The translations under genes were made by a program, and so were the position numbers. From positions 2,790,001-2,854,000 of the forward strand of contig JABYQQ010000004.1 in the NCBI GenBank assembly GCA_022605405.1: a stretch of 64,000 bases of DNA, written 5' to 3'. Origin of the DNA: Earliella scabrosa. Taxonomy: Eukaryota > Basidiomycota > Agaricomycetes > Polyporales > Polyporaceae. Shown here piece after piece: positions 12,124 through 22,197 of the stretch (position 1 is its first letter; each line of letters starts with the position of its first letter). Below the pieces are notes generated by a model. It searched no databases and had not been told where the DNA came from. It was given only the letters and a program-made list of their open reading frames with translations.

Positions 12124-13353
12124 TCAATCTCTGCTCCTGCTCGCTCTCCTGCTATGTGAGGAAGATGAAGGACCGGTGTTTCCCATCAAGGGTAGCCTGT
12201 CCTCGGGCTTCCCATCCCTGCCCCCACCTGGCCCTGCAGCCTCGATATCCTCATCGAAGAGGATCTCTCCAGCACCTTCCGCGCGGACGCCACCGTTTGC
12301 GCTGACGCTGATGCTCAGATTCGACTTGCCGGGCTTGCCACGACGTGACCGACCCGGAGCGCTCACAAAGTCGGTGAAACTTGAGAGCGACGACGTCGGC
12401 GTGTGACCGCTGCGAGCGTTTCCATTGACTGGCGGCTGGCTCTGGGAGGTTGGTGTGCGGACGGGGAGACGGTAGAATTCCTCCACGTCGTCGTCATCCT
12501 CGGCAGGAAGGGCGGATGTAGAGTAGGCAGAGCCGTTTGCGGCCCCGTTTGATGGGTAGGCTCGGGTGTGGGGAAGGGAGCGGTACGAGCCCTTGCGCAA
12601 GTGGATCGCGTACGAGTACAGAAGTGCTGCGAAGTAGATCTACGCAGGTCGGGGCACTGCAGGTCAACAGGAGAAGTGCCTTGAACGCTACAACAATGCT
12701 CACCTTCGCAACCCAACCAAGGACTAACATCACTGCGGCGACACCCTTCTCCGCATTCCAGAGCGTCATTGCTGCGAGCGCACGCTCCTCGTCCGACATG
12801 TTGTGTCCCTCCCCGCTCTCCATGACTTCCTTTTGCGCCGCGGAGTTGGCCTGTACCCGGCCATCATGCGGGGTGTAGACCCACCAGACAACCGCGAAGA
12901 ACACCAGCCATGCAGTAGACAGCATGTGGTCTGCAAAGAAGAGATGGGCGAAGTAGAGCGTTTGTTTGGGATCCTCCTACGCGAGAGAAGAGTACACGCG
13001 TTTTCAACGACAGGGCATCGCATTCGAAAATTGAACAAACGTACATGGAGAATGGCTTTGAGACCCCATATGAGCGCAACAAGGCCTACTACGGAGTATA
13101 TGTAGAGGCTCAACTGCGCGAGGGAGCCGCCTGCGCCGGTGAGGATGGCGATGAGACCGTACACGCCAGCGACCTTGTTGAGGAGCTGAGTCGTCCAGAG
13201 TGTCAGTTCTTGAGAGCATAAGTTCAACAACCCACACTCGAGACGACTCACGGCAAAGAGGAGGGCGATTGTGACGCCTGTCTTGATGTCGAGAAAGCCG
13301 AGGAAGGAGGAGAGCGGGCGGAGCCTCCACTCCGGACGAAGCGTGAGTCTCAT
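12124..13353 (-). CDS. KEI1: Inositolphosphorylceramide synthase subunit Kei1
   Basis: Kei1 is the Golgi membrane partner of Aur1, which makes inositolphosphorylceramide, the first complex sphingolipid of fungi. Four exons (13353-13252, 13185-13045, 12976-12704, 12639-12124) give 343 residues with every phase consistent. The N-terminus PLSSFLGFLDIKTGVTIALL is the family signature, followed by four hydrophobic segments between about residues 15 and 180 (IYSVVGLVALIWGLKAI; TAWLVFFAVVWWVYTP; AAVMLVLGWVAKIYFAALL). The last 150 residues are Ser/Gly-rich and polar, probably cytosolic, as in other basidiomycete copies, which have longer tails than yeast Kei1. It diverges from the cap-binding protein gene with 408 bp between starts. 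Yeast Kei1 is cleaved by Kex2; I did not identify a cleavage site here. Confidence 0.9.
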
Positions 13354-13761
13354 CGGGGACGACGGAGATGAGAGGGTTGTTTATGCGGACATGAACGACG
13401 CGGAGTGGGAGAAGGGAAGAGAGGCGGCGGGGCGAGGCAGCTGGAGGAGAGGACGAGGAGGAGTCGGAGGCCGCGAGGAGGAGACGGTCAACAGTCAGAC
13501 TCTGGTCGCGGCCCGCGCTGATTGCCTCTGCCGCAAGGGGCGCGCGAGATTTGCTGCAGTCCGTGACCTTCGACGCCCATCTCACGCCTCCTCGCTCCCG
13601 CCCCGCTGCACCCCGCCCTCGCCCCCGCCAACGACGCCGACAGCCTCGTGCGCACCCAGTCCTCCTTGTTTATTCGCTATTACCGTCCGACATCCCCCGC
13701 GACAACCTCTCCCGACTTAATCGCTCGAGCGGTCGCTTTTCTGTTCTGTATTCACTCGCCC
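13354..13761. other. Bidirectional promoter, KEI1 / 4EHP-like
   Basis: These 408 bp separate two divergent starts. The part nearest the plus-strand gene is rich in CCT/CTC pyrimidine tracts (13590-13700), common near fungal transcription starts. I see no TATA box. Confidence 0.4.
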
Positions 13762-14911
13762 ATGGCCGGCTACTTCTCGAACCACTCCCAATCCCGCTTC
13801 CTCGCCAACTCCAACGCCGCAAATTCCACCACGACGACAACGACGACGCAAAGCCCCGCGTCGGCCAACCCTCCAGGCGCGGCGCGTCCGCGCGTACCCT
13901 CCTCCAAACACTTCTCTACTTTCGTCTCCACCACCGCCGACGACAAGGCGCAGGGCAAAGACAAAGCAGGTGGGAACGGCACCTCTAACGGCACCGTCTC
14001 CGTGCCACACCCCCTCCGAAATACGTATGTTCGTATGCTACCTCGCGTGCTTGTATTCGGGCCTTGACGCTGCCTCGCACCCTGTTTGTTGTCCCTCCTT
14101 CTCGCTGCACACAGCTGGGTGTTCTGGTTCCGCCAGCAGCGCGCTCCAGGCAACAAAATCACAAACTATGAAGAGGGCATCAAGAAGATATCCTCGTTCG
14201 CCTCTGTGGGTATCCTCCTTGCGTTGTCGTCATACCGTAGAGGACATCAAACTTAACCCCCCGTCTTCCAGGTGGAGTCGTTCTGGTCCCTCTGGACACA
14301 CGTCCATCCTCCCTCCTCACTCCTTCCTACCACCGACTACCTCCTCTTCCACTCGGGCGTGCGCCGGCCTGTTTGGGAGGATCCGCTGAACCTCTCTGGC
14401 GGCAAATGGATCATCCGCCTTCGCAAGGGCGTCGCCGACCGCCTCTGGGAGGACCTTGTCCTTGCCGTCATTGGGGACCAGTTTGACGGAGTCGTGGACC
14501 CTGCGGACACCGACGGTTCGCAGTCCGGGCCGAACCCGGAGGGCATCCCTTCAGGGGATTGGCCTGAAATCTGCGGCTGCACAATCAGCGTGAGGCAGAA
14601 CGAGGACATCATATCCCTCTGGAACCGCCACGACTCCAGTGCGAAGTCGAAGGAGAAGATCAAGTGTGTACCTCGCGTCTTTCCGTCACTATAATCGACG
14701 TGACTTACGCTCGCGCGTCACAGGGAGACCATCCGGAGAGTCCTAAATCTTCCTGCGACGACTATCATGGAGTACAAATCTAACAACGGTACGAACCATT
14801 TCAAACGCGAGGTCAGTCACAGCTGATAACTCCTCTATCTTCGCCCTAGACTCGATGCAGGACAAGTCCAGCTTCCGCGTCAACGCTACCGACCGCACAC
14901 CGTTGTCATGA
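13762..14911 (+). CDS. eIF4E-family cap-binding protein, 4EHP (eIF4E2) class
   Basis: This binds the mRNA 5' cap; the 4EHP class usually represses rather than promotes initiation. Five exons (13762-14024, 14115-14205, 14272-14663, 14724-14788, 14850-14911) give 290 residues. An N-terminal Ser/Thr/Ala-rich tail of about 88 residues precedes the IF4E fold, which begins WVFWFRQQRAPGNKIT. The first cap-stacking position is Tyr (TNYEEG), as in 4EHP, rather than the Trp of classical eIF4E. The second Trp is present in RRPVWEDP, and the dorsal-face Trp for partner proteins lies in ESFWSLW. GGKWIIRLRKG, QNEDIISLWN and RRVLNLPATTIMEYK are nearly invariant in the class. Relative to 4EHP there is an Asp/Gly-rich insert of about 25 residues after GDQFDG. 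Confidence 0.9.
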
Positions 14912-15695
14912 CTGGTCGTGCGATCTCCCGTCCTCTTCCCACGAATTCCTATGACGCTGCTAATGCCGTCCCTGTGCCATTGCTGACGCTGCCATCTGCC
15001 TGCAACGCGACATCTTCTGTAGCTCTATCACCTCTATTCCGTGAAAGTTGGCAATACATGCTGGTTGGGTTCGGTCCCGGTGTGTTGTATCATCCATGTT
15101 CTTCGAGTGAAACATCTACCCAAGAGCTGAATTCCTCTATCGGTGAGATGGCTCCTGTGGTGGTTGCTGACGTCTGTCCAGGAAAAGGCGAATAGCCGAT
15201 GACCTTGTGCGAACACCCAGTAAGTAGCCAGTCGTCATTCCATGCTATGCTCTTTCGCAACTGAGACATGGCGGGTGATAGTAGACAATTTAAGTCCGTA
15301 GACAAGTGCAGGACAAATCGTTCGAGATCTACTCCCGGGATGCGGGGATGTAAGTGACACAGCCGGATTGAACATCCCAATGGCATTACCAGGGCTCCTC
15401 AGCAAGGATACGGGGCTGCAAAGCGCTATCAAAGGCACGTCGTGCTCGGGGTGTAAGAACAGTCTATAGTGGAATGATGCGTAATGCGATACGGATCAAC
15501 GAACAATGGGTGGCCCGAGCGGACGGCTTTTGCACCAAAGGTGGTTGGGCGCTTGACTACCTCCAACCACATATACTCCGTCTGCAACCACCACGCACGA
15601 CCCTCCCTGGTCGTCCTACCACTACCATACCTGGCTCCATTCTCCTATACGTCCACAGCGATACCCCACTCTAATCCTTTTTGGCCTCTCATACC
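14912..15695. other. Intergenic
   Basis: This lies between two plus-strand genes. Several minus-strand open frames of 60-98 codons overlap each other without a supported gene model. No repeat or RNA gene recognised. The last 100 bp is C/A-rich and probably the 5' UTR of the next gene. Confidence 0.4.
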
Positions 15696-16616
15696 ATGAT
15701 GACCGACATGACCTCATGCGCTCCCTCGCCCTGTCTACCCACCGCGGAGTTGCGCGACTTCTTTGACCGCCTGGCAGCAGGCGACTACCACGAGCTCGCG
15801 CGAGAGCTCAACATCTCATACCGACCGCTCCCGCGCACCCGCGCGTTCCTCGAGAACACATCGCCAGACGTCTCTGCAGATGTGGACGCGGAAGACCACC
15901 AAGACCCCGACGCGTCGATCCAGTCCATCGACTCCGTCGAGTCGTTCAAGTTCAAACCAACCGCCGAAGGCCTCCACCGCGCGGTCTCGCTCCTGCGCGG
16001 GGACGAGCAGCGACGCGTGCCGCCCACGCCCGAGGAGGAAGAGGCGTTCCAGTTCACCTTCCGGCTCATGATCCACAAGCTGTACTCGATCAAGGACTTT
16101 GCCCAGATGGTCGACGACGTCGTGCGCACGTCGCGGGAGCGCTTCCAGCCGCTCTCCCCAGAGCTCACCGGGCGGCGGCGCTCGTCCCTTTCGTTCTCGT
16201 TCAACAACCTGGACGGGGACGGGGACTCGTTCACCTCCATGCATTCGCCCACCTCCCCGACGGACTCGTCTTCGTTCCTGCCTTCGTCGCCGTCTTCATG
16301 GACCCTGGACCCTTACCACAACACGCCATTCGAGGGCGCAGATGACGGCGACGTCCGGGCCGTGAAGAAGAGGATCGTCGGGAGGAAGCTGTCGGTGGTG
16401 GACGGCAGCCTCGAAGGCGAGAGCCGTACCCCGGCGTGGGTCTACGACGCGGCGGTTGCGTCAGTAGAGTCTCCGTCGTCCTCATCCTACTTCGAAGTGC
16501 CGCTGTCTCCTGTGGGTGGCTCGCCGTCACGCGCGGGACTCTCGGGCCACGCGGCCGAGGGCGATTACACCTCTCGCAAGCGCAGGTTCTCTTTGCTCGC
16601 CGCGAGGGGCTTGTAA
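15696..16616 (+). CDS. Uncharacterised intronless protein
   Basis: A single open frame encodes 306 residues. I do not recognise a family. The first 60 residues are well-ordered looking (PTAELRDFFDRLAAGDYHEL, ELNISYRPLPRTRAFLEN). A second block (about 95-150) includes LHRAVSLLRGDEQRRVPPTP and FQFTFRLMIHKLYSIKDFAQ. The rest is Ser/Pro/Asp-rich. Codon use resembles neighbours, and third positions are strongly G/C, which supports it as a real gene. The start is the ATG at 15696, preceded by CATACC. A second in-frame ATG directly follows it. Confidence 0.75.
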   Translation: MMTDMTSCAPSPCLPTAELRDFFDRLAAGDYHELARELNISYRPLPRTRAFLENTSPDVSADVDAEDHQDPDASIQSIDSVESFKFKPTAEGLHRAVSLLRGDEQRRVPPTPEEEEAFQFTFRLMIHKLYSIKDFAQMVDDVVRTSRERFQPLSPELTGRRRSSLSFSFNNLDGDGDSFTSMHSPTSPTDSSSFLPSSPSSWTLDPYHNTPFEGADDGDVRAVKKRIVGRKLSVVDGSLEGESRTPAWVYDAAVASVESPSSSSYFEVPLSPVGGSPSRAGLSGHAAEGDYTSRKRRFSLLAARGL

Positions 16617-17107
16617 TGGTGAGCATCGATGCACATGGTCATCATGAGTGTCCGACTGACTGAGCTGGGACTGCCAGTGTCCGCCAACTCCGAGGCCTCG
16701 ACGAAGCTTGCTCGTCTGTACCACCACCTATCCTGCGCAACCTCCCCTCATCACACACATTGTCACCGGCAGCAATGCAGCTACCATGCTACCCACTCTG
16801 CATCCTTTTCATGCGAATTTTTGACGTTCCTGATGTTTCTTCTCACCATCGTCCGCCCCTCCACTGTATCTCCCTTTGTCTGTATTATACCCCCTCTACC
16901 GTCGCTCAAGCTCGACCTACGTACGCAATCTTAGTCACCCCGTGTACTCCCCAGCTCTATTCATGGCTGCACAAACCTAAAACTACACGTGGTGTGTGCA
17001 CCATAGATAGGCCTACACGTTATCTACTCGCTGACGACTTTGATCTAGTCCTTACGAGTCTTGCTGCCGTCTGCGACTTGCTCGCTCACCGTTGTCGCCA
17101 TCTCGCA
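16617..17107. other. Intergenic
   Basis: This is the 3' flank of the uncharacterised gene and 5' flank of the first deoxyribosyltransferase-like gene. It is pyrimidine-rich. The open frame continues upstream of the downstream gene's ATG, but that part lacks coding character. Confidence 0.4.
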
Positions 17108-17644
17108 ATGGCGTCCGGTTCAATCTCAGCTCATACCGTCGCCTACCGCTCTGATTCCAGTCCTCCCGCGATCATCTGCAGGGCCCCAGATGAAGTGACA
17201 TACACCCCTGGCCGCCGATCGGTCTTTCTGGCCGGCTCCATCGACCCTACTCCAGGGATAGAGCGGTGGCACATTGACATGACGCGACGCCTCGCGCATC
17301 TCCCTATCACCATCCTCGACCCATGGAGGGATGACTGGGACAGCACCTGGGTCGAGCGCGAATCCGACCAGCGATTCGCCTCCCAGACTCAGTGGGAACT
17401 GGAGAACCAGGAACGGGCGGACCTCGTCGCGGTCTACTTCCACCCAAAGTCGGAAGCCCCCGTTTCGTTCCTCGAGCTCGGGCTTGCCGTGGCGAGGGGC
17501 TCAGGAAAGGTGGTCGTGTGCTGTCCGGAGGACTTCTATCGCAGAGGCAACGTGGAGATCGTATGTGGGCGGTACGGGGTCAAGCTCGCCGACACTTACG
17601 AAGAATTTGTGAGGGACGTGATCGAGAAGCTAGAGCGGCAGTGA
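17108..17644 (+). CDS. Nucleoside 2-deoxyribosyltransferase-like protein A
   Basis: The 178-residue intronless protein belongs to the nucleoside 2-deoxyribosyltransferase-like superfamily, which cleaves or exchanges N-glycosidic bonds of nucleosides or nucleotides. Motifs in order are SVFLAGSIDP (N-terminal phosphate/ribose-binding loop, about 38), LDPWRDDWDSTW (about 76), QTQWELENQERADLVAVYF (about 97) and SFLELGLAVARG (about 122). The Glu in ELG sits at the usual catalytic nucleophile position. CPEDFYRRGNVEI follows. The neighbour at 18788-19327 is a tandem paralog sharing all these blocks. The substrate is unknown; fungal members are uncharacterised as far as I know. The ATG at 17108 has C at -3 but begins the region conserved in length with the paralog. 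Confidence 0.82.
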   Translation: MASGSISAHTVAYRSDSSPPAIICRAPDEVTYTPGRRSVFLAGSIDPTPGIERWHIDMTRRLAHLPITILDPWRDDWDSTWVERESDQRFASQTQWELENQERADLVAVYFHPKSEAPVSFLELGLAVARGSGKVVVCCPEDFYRRGNVEIVCGRYGVKLADTYEEFVRDVIEKLERQ

Positions 17645-18787
17645 CACTCACTTTTGACGACTGTGAGTGATTCCTTCTTTGAATATTTCTAGTGATACTT
17701 ACATATACGAGTTCTCGCCGGGGCGTCGCCATACAATACTACAGCTCTCAACGTTCTTACATATGGTTCCCGCACCGTATTGTATGCCGAAACGAGCTCA
17801 GAGCCGCACTGTCCGTCTGTCCGTTCGATCTTCACCCTGTAAAATGGGCCACGCGGTCCTAGTCAAGCCGGTACTGGTTCTTGGTCCTATCCATTACTCT
17901 CTCCATTGTTGGTTTATGGGGTCAATGCTTGTTCTACGAATGCAGCCTGCGTTATCAGGATCCCGGGACTATGTAGATTTTGATCATCCGTACTTAGCGT
18001 ACTTAGTACTGCCAGGCAGCACCACAGCCTTGCACAGGTACAATCACGAAGTATCTGCGATGATAAGCATATGGCTACGCGGTGTCTACGCGGCAATAAA
18101 GCTCTGTACTCAAACGTGCCATACTACACAAAGCTGCATTGCCATAGTATGTACGGCCTTTGCGCGGGCCGGCCGCATATGAGTCCGAGTGAAGTATATG
18201 TACACAGCCACTGGCACATGTACAGAAGTTCGACTCAGGCTCAGCCACATGTTGAACACTTTCATCGGTTCCGTCTTTCCAGAAAGCTCTTTGCCACGCA
18301 TCGCACCTGGTTCATAGCACAGCGACCTTGCATAGCATTTGCTTTGAGCAATGGGTTTGAGACATTGTAGACCACTGTACTTTGCAGTGGATTCTGGAAG
18401 CTTTCGCCCCCGGCCGCCGCGCCCGCGCATGGACCGCGTGCATTCACCAGCACTGGCGGCCACAGCCCCGTCCATTGTCCCGCATCAACCTTGACATCGG
18501 CTCTCTCCAGCAAGGCTACCGCGACCCGTGAGGGTCATTGCACTCTGAATAATCGGTAAGTGCGCTGCTATGCCGCGATTCGAGATCTCAGGACGTATAA
18601 AACCCCCCACATCGGCGACTGTAGGTCTATCAACTTCTCCCAGTCCGACCCCCAACTCGCATTCCTCCAGCAGTTCTTCAGCTCAGTGTTCTCCATCACA
18701 CGGTGCGTAGACATAAAGCTGCTGCAATCGTCGGGACTTAACGGCTACGTGGCCAATCATCCGATAGCTACCAAACCACTCGTCGCA
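17645..18787. other. Spacer between tandem paralogs
   Basis: This 1.1-kb stretch separates two same-strand paralogs. Open frames on both strands overlap without domain content. A TATA box at 18596-18602 marks the promoter of the downstream copy. I saw no remnant of a third copy. Confidence 0.45.
18596..18602 (+). promoter_or_regulatory. TATA box of deoxyribosyltransferase-like B
   Basis: TATAAAA lies 186-192 bp upstream of the ATG at 18788 on the same strand. The distance leaves room for a 5' UTR of roughly 100-150 nt. The upstream copy shows no comparable box, so the two genes may be regulated differently. Confidence 0.5.
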
Positions 18788-19327
18788 ATGTCAGCCCAAG
18801 GTGCAACCTCCGAGAAGAAGGCCAAGGTCTACAAGCCGCCTAAGCCTGACCTCAAGGACATCGACTTCTCTGGCGTTAGCGTGTTCCTCGCCGGATCCAT
18901 CGAGATGGGCAAAGCGAAAGAGTGGCAGAATGACTTCACCAATGCCGTCGAACACCTCCCCATCACCGTCCTGAACCCCCGCCGCGACAACTGGGACCCA
19001 ACCTGGGAGCAGCGCGAGTCCAACGAGCAGTTCAGGACCCAAGTGACGTGGGAGCTTGTCGCGCAGGAGAAGGCGGACGTCATTGCGATGTTCCTCCAAC
19101 CGGGGACGAACTCACCGATCTCGCTCCTCGAGCTTGGCCTCTTCGCGCACTCCGGGAAGTTGATCGTCTGCTGCCCCGAAGACTTCTATCGCCGAGGGAA
19201 TGTGGAGATCACCTGCAAGCGGTACGGGATACGACTCATCGACCTTGAAAAGGACTTCTTCCCGGAGGTCATCAAGGTCCTGGAGGCGAAGCTTGACGAG
19301 AAGGCAGCGTCCGCGAAGGCGTCTTAG
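18788..19327 (+). CDS. Nucleoside 2-deoxyribosyltransferase-like protein B
   Basis: This 179-residue intronless paralog of the gene at 17108 has the same motif order: VSVFLAGSIEM, LNPRRDNWDPTW, TQVTWELVAQEKADVIAMF, SLLELGLFAHSG with the presumed catalytic Glu, and CPEDFYRRGNVEI. The N-terminus is Lys-rich and differs from copy A, and the C-terminal helix has an Ala/Lys extension. LNPRRDNWDP is closer to the usual family form than the LDPWRDDWDS of copy A, so copy B may be the more conserved member. I chose the ATG at 18788 because the frame upstream has no coding character. Biochemical role is unknown; nucleotide salvage or hydrolysis is family-based inference. Confidence 0.84.
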   Translation: MSAQGATSEKKAKVYKPPKPDLKDIDFSGVSVFLAGSIEMGKAKEWQNDFTNAVEHLPITVLNPRRDNWDPTWEQRESNEQFRTQVTWELVAQEKADVIAMFLQPGTNSPISLLELGLFAHSGKLIVCCPEDFYRRGNVEITCKRYGIRLIDLEKDFFPEVIKVLEAKLDEKAASAKAS

Positions 19328-19917
19328 GAGTCCAGTACTGCGTCCTCCATGTCATTTGGCTCAGCATACCGAAGTTCCTTCTCCGGGTCGTCCGCCTTGT
19401 ATCACCAGTGTACTGCTTCTACTCTCCACGTCGTCTTCTACTGAGTAACCCGTCATGTCTTCCCTTCCCTACTACCAAGTGCTCCATCACGCCTCGTCGT
19501 CATCACTGTTTTGAAGGTTCTTTGTAATCGGTTATGCAACGTACATAGATATTTGTATAACTTGAACACAAGCAGTCTTGGAACAGTGAATGTGGCAGGA
19601 TGAAACCCAAGTCAAAACGTCCCGTACCTCCGCGGCAATGCATGTCCAATGGTCCGACCACGACCACGTCACATAGTAGCCCGAAGGACTCGGAGGTAAG
19701 AGGACAGGAAATACGAATGTCAATATCGATGTGAGAGGGCATGAAAATGTGTGTGTGTCGGTGGTCGTGCACAAGGATGCCATTGTGTCTACGTCGAACG
19801 TCATTGCCAGTCGTCGCCCGGCCACTACTACTAAGTGAGAGTCCGCGCTTACAGTACGATATCGGATAAAAAAGATTCTAAGCAAGCAACATCCTCCACG
19901 GGTATACAAGCGTCCGG
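19328..19917. other. Convergent intergenic region
   Basis: This separates the convergent deoxyribosyltransferase-like B and Sly41-like genes. It carries a short GT-dinucleotide run near 19750 and otherwise nothing recognisable. Confidence 0.45.
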
Positions 19918-21745
19918 TCATGCCGCGATCGTCGTCCTACGCATGCCCGCCTCCGGGCGCTGGTACGCCGGCGGGTGCCCCGCGACCATCGACGGTCGCC
20001 TCTGCATCTTCCACGGCGGATTAGACGTCGGCTGCACCGCGCTCGACGGTGGCGAGTCTAATGACGGCGGTGGAGACGGGTAAGAGTCGACTGGAGACGC
20101 GACGTTCGTCGGCTTCGTCGCGCTCGGGGGTGTGATCTTGATCTGCAGATGTTGTGTGTGCGGATGCGATCGCGAGTACGACGGCGGTATGCTGTAGTGC
20201 CCTGACGAGTACGAGGAGGGAGGCGGCACGTGCGGCTGTACTGACGGGTGTGCCGGTGGAGGGTGGGAGGCCGGGTGAGGGATGCGGCCGTATGCCGAGG
20301 TGACGCCGACCTCTGCCATACCGGAGAGGGGCTCCGGGGTGACGCCGCGAGCGGGAGTATTCTCGCCATCGCTCGCGAGCTCGGCCTTGGTTGTGGGCAG
20401 GGCCAGGTCACGCGCGGCCTCGACTCGGCGCATCTTGTGCTCGCCCTTCTCGACATCGCCCTTCGCGTTGTTGTACATGTACAAGCCGACGAAGGTCATG
20501 GTGATGCCGAAAGCCTGCACGGGGTGCACCGGCTGGGCGAACCACACGATCGCAATGCAGATGACCGCGACACGCTTGATGAGTGACGCAATGGAGTAGG
20601 TCACAGGGGAAGTCGACGCAAGGATGACGAACGCGATGATGTTCTGCGCGAAGTGCACGGTGCCGTTCGCAATGAAGTAGTACGTCACTGAGTGCGGCGT
20701 CGCGTGTCCATGGGAAGGGTGAGCAACGTGCGTAGCGTCCGCGGCCAGGAAGACGGGGAGGTCATAGTACATCCAGATGGGGATCATAAGCAGGAACGCC
20801 ATGCCCGACGAGTAGAACAGAAGGTTCAACTTGTCGAGCTTGTGCGAGGACTGCGCGCCCGGTCCTGAGGGAACGATCTTCTTGAAGAAAATGTTCTGGG
20901 AAACGAACACTATCGCAGACCCAAAGGCGCATAGGAGGCCAATCGCGTTCGACGCGGACATGTCAAAGCTGCACGCCAACATAACGCCGAGCGTCAGCGG
21001 GAGGAGCGATATGTAGGTCTTCGGTGAGTAGCTGACGCCAAACAGCAGCGCATAAGCGGCTACCGTGAACAAGGGAGAGAGCGCCTGGTTCAGGGATAAG
21101 ATCAACAACAACTACGCCGGTGATATGACATGCGGTACTGACCTTGATAGTGTGCACAGTGCTGACGGGGATACGCGAGATGGCCATGCTGGAGAAGATA
21201 TGACCTCCAACCTGGAACACGCCCATGGGGAGCGTGCTCTGGATGATGGCCTTGTTCGGACGGCGGAGCTTGGAGAAGCGAACGACGGGGCTCATGAAAA
21301 GCAGACAGTAGGCCGCGACGAAGCCGAACTGGACGAAGGTGAGGGTGATGGGGTAGCGGAACAGGGTCATGATGGACTTCCCCGTGTTCGAGGAGAGGGC
21401 GGAGGTCATGTACCACAAACAGCACAGAAGCACGAAGCGAACCGTTGCTGTCGAGGGTACCGCGAGGGTGGACGAGGATTGACCAGTGAGCCTGTGTCCC
21501 CTCTGCTGCGACCAGTCCCAGGACGGGAGTCGACGCATCACTGTCCGCTTGAAGCCCCTCCACCGCTGAGCATACTGTCCGTCCCCGGACGGCTTCTCGT
21601 CCATGTAGGCTGGCAGCTCGGGCTTTGCGCCGAGCAAGCTGGCCAGCCAGTTCGTGCTACCGGAGCGACGAGACTTTTCCGAGTCGAAGGGAGCCCATCC
21701 TCTGCTTTTGCGGTGTTGTTCGGCGGTCCAAGCCGGGTCGACCAT
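19918..21745 (-). CDS. Sly41-like triose-phosphate-transporter family protein
   Basis: This is a drug/metabolite-superfamily membrane protein of the TPT branch. Yeast Sly41 is an ER/Golgi member found as a suppressor of Ypt1 loss. Two exons (21745-21143 and 21084-19918) give 589 residues. A polar N-terminus of about 100 residues precedes roughly ten hydrophobic segments between about 105 and 425. Family blocks include WYMTSALSSNTGKSIMT, FPYPITLT-like FRYPITLTFVQFG, VSTVHTIKALSPLFTV and SPVTYSIASLIKRVAVI, and the second half ends FGITMTFVGLYMYNNAKGD. The KALSPLF and SIASLIKR motifs are hallmarks of the TPT fold. A Pro/Ser/His-rich cytosolic tail of about 150 residues is typical of basidiomycete copies. 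The transported substrate is not predictable. Confidence 0.88.
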
Positions 21746-22197
21746 AGTGATGAGAGCGAGCCAGGAGCGGGATTAGCAGATTATATGTCGGAGTAGAGTC
21801 GTCTATGAGCGCATGGAGATTAAGAGGCGGCCGATAACGGGGAGGCAGCAGGCGTGGGCCGCTGAAGTCGGGGATGGTCTACGGAAACAAGAGCCCGTGC
21901 CTGGCCAGCTTCTCTTCCAACACAGGCGCCCATTATGTTTGGTGCTGTTTGTCCGGTCGTTACTCTGCTTGTTGCGCCGCTATGTATTGCGCAGAATGCA
22001 GTGCTCCTCTGTTGATCGATCCTTCGCGGTCGTATGCAGTCGTATGCCTGCTGGTATTCTACCTAACGCGAGCTATCGGGAGGAGCCCAGAAGTCAATGT
22101 GTTGCAACACAGTACCGGTATCGGAGCGCAGCGCGCTACATGTCTACGATATGGATAACTTCAGCTCTACCCGCGTCATCCCCGCCGCCGCCATGAT
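21746..22197. other. Intergenic
   Basis: This is upstream of the Sly41-like gene and downstream of the F-box gene. Plus-strand open frames here (21813-22196) have no recognisable features. Confidence 0.4.

Noticed and set aside
16760..17107. Longer N-terminus for deoxyribosyltransferase-like A
   Set aside because: The paralog starts at the equivalent of 17108, and the upstream part has no coding bias.
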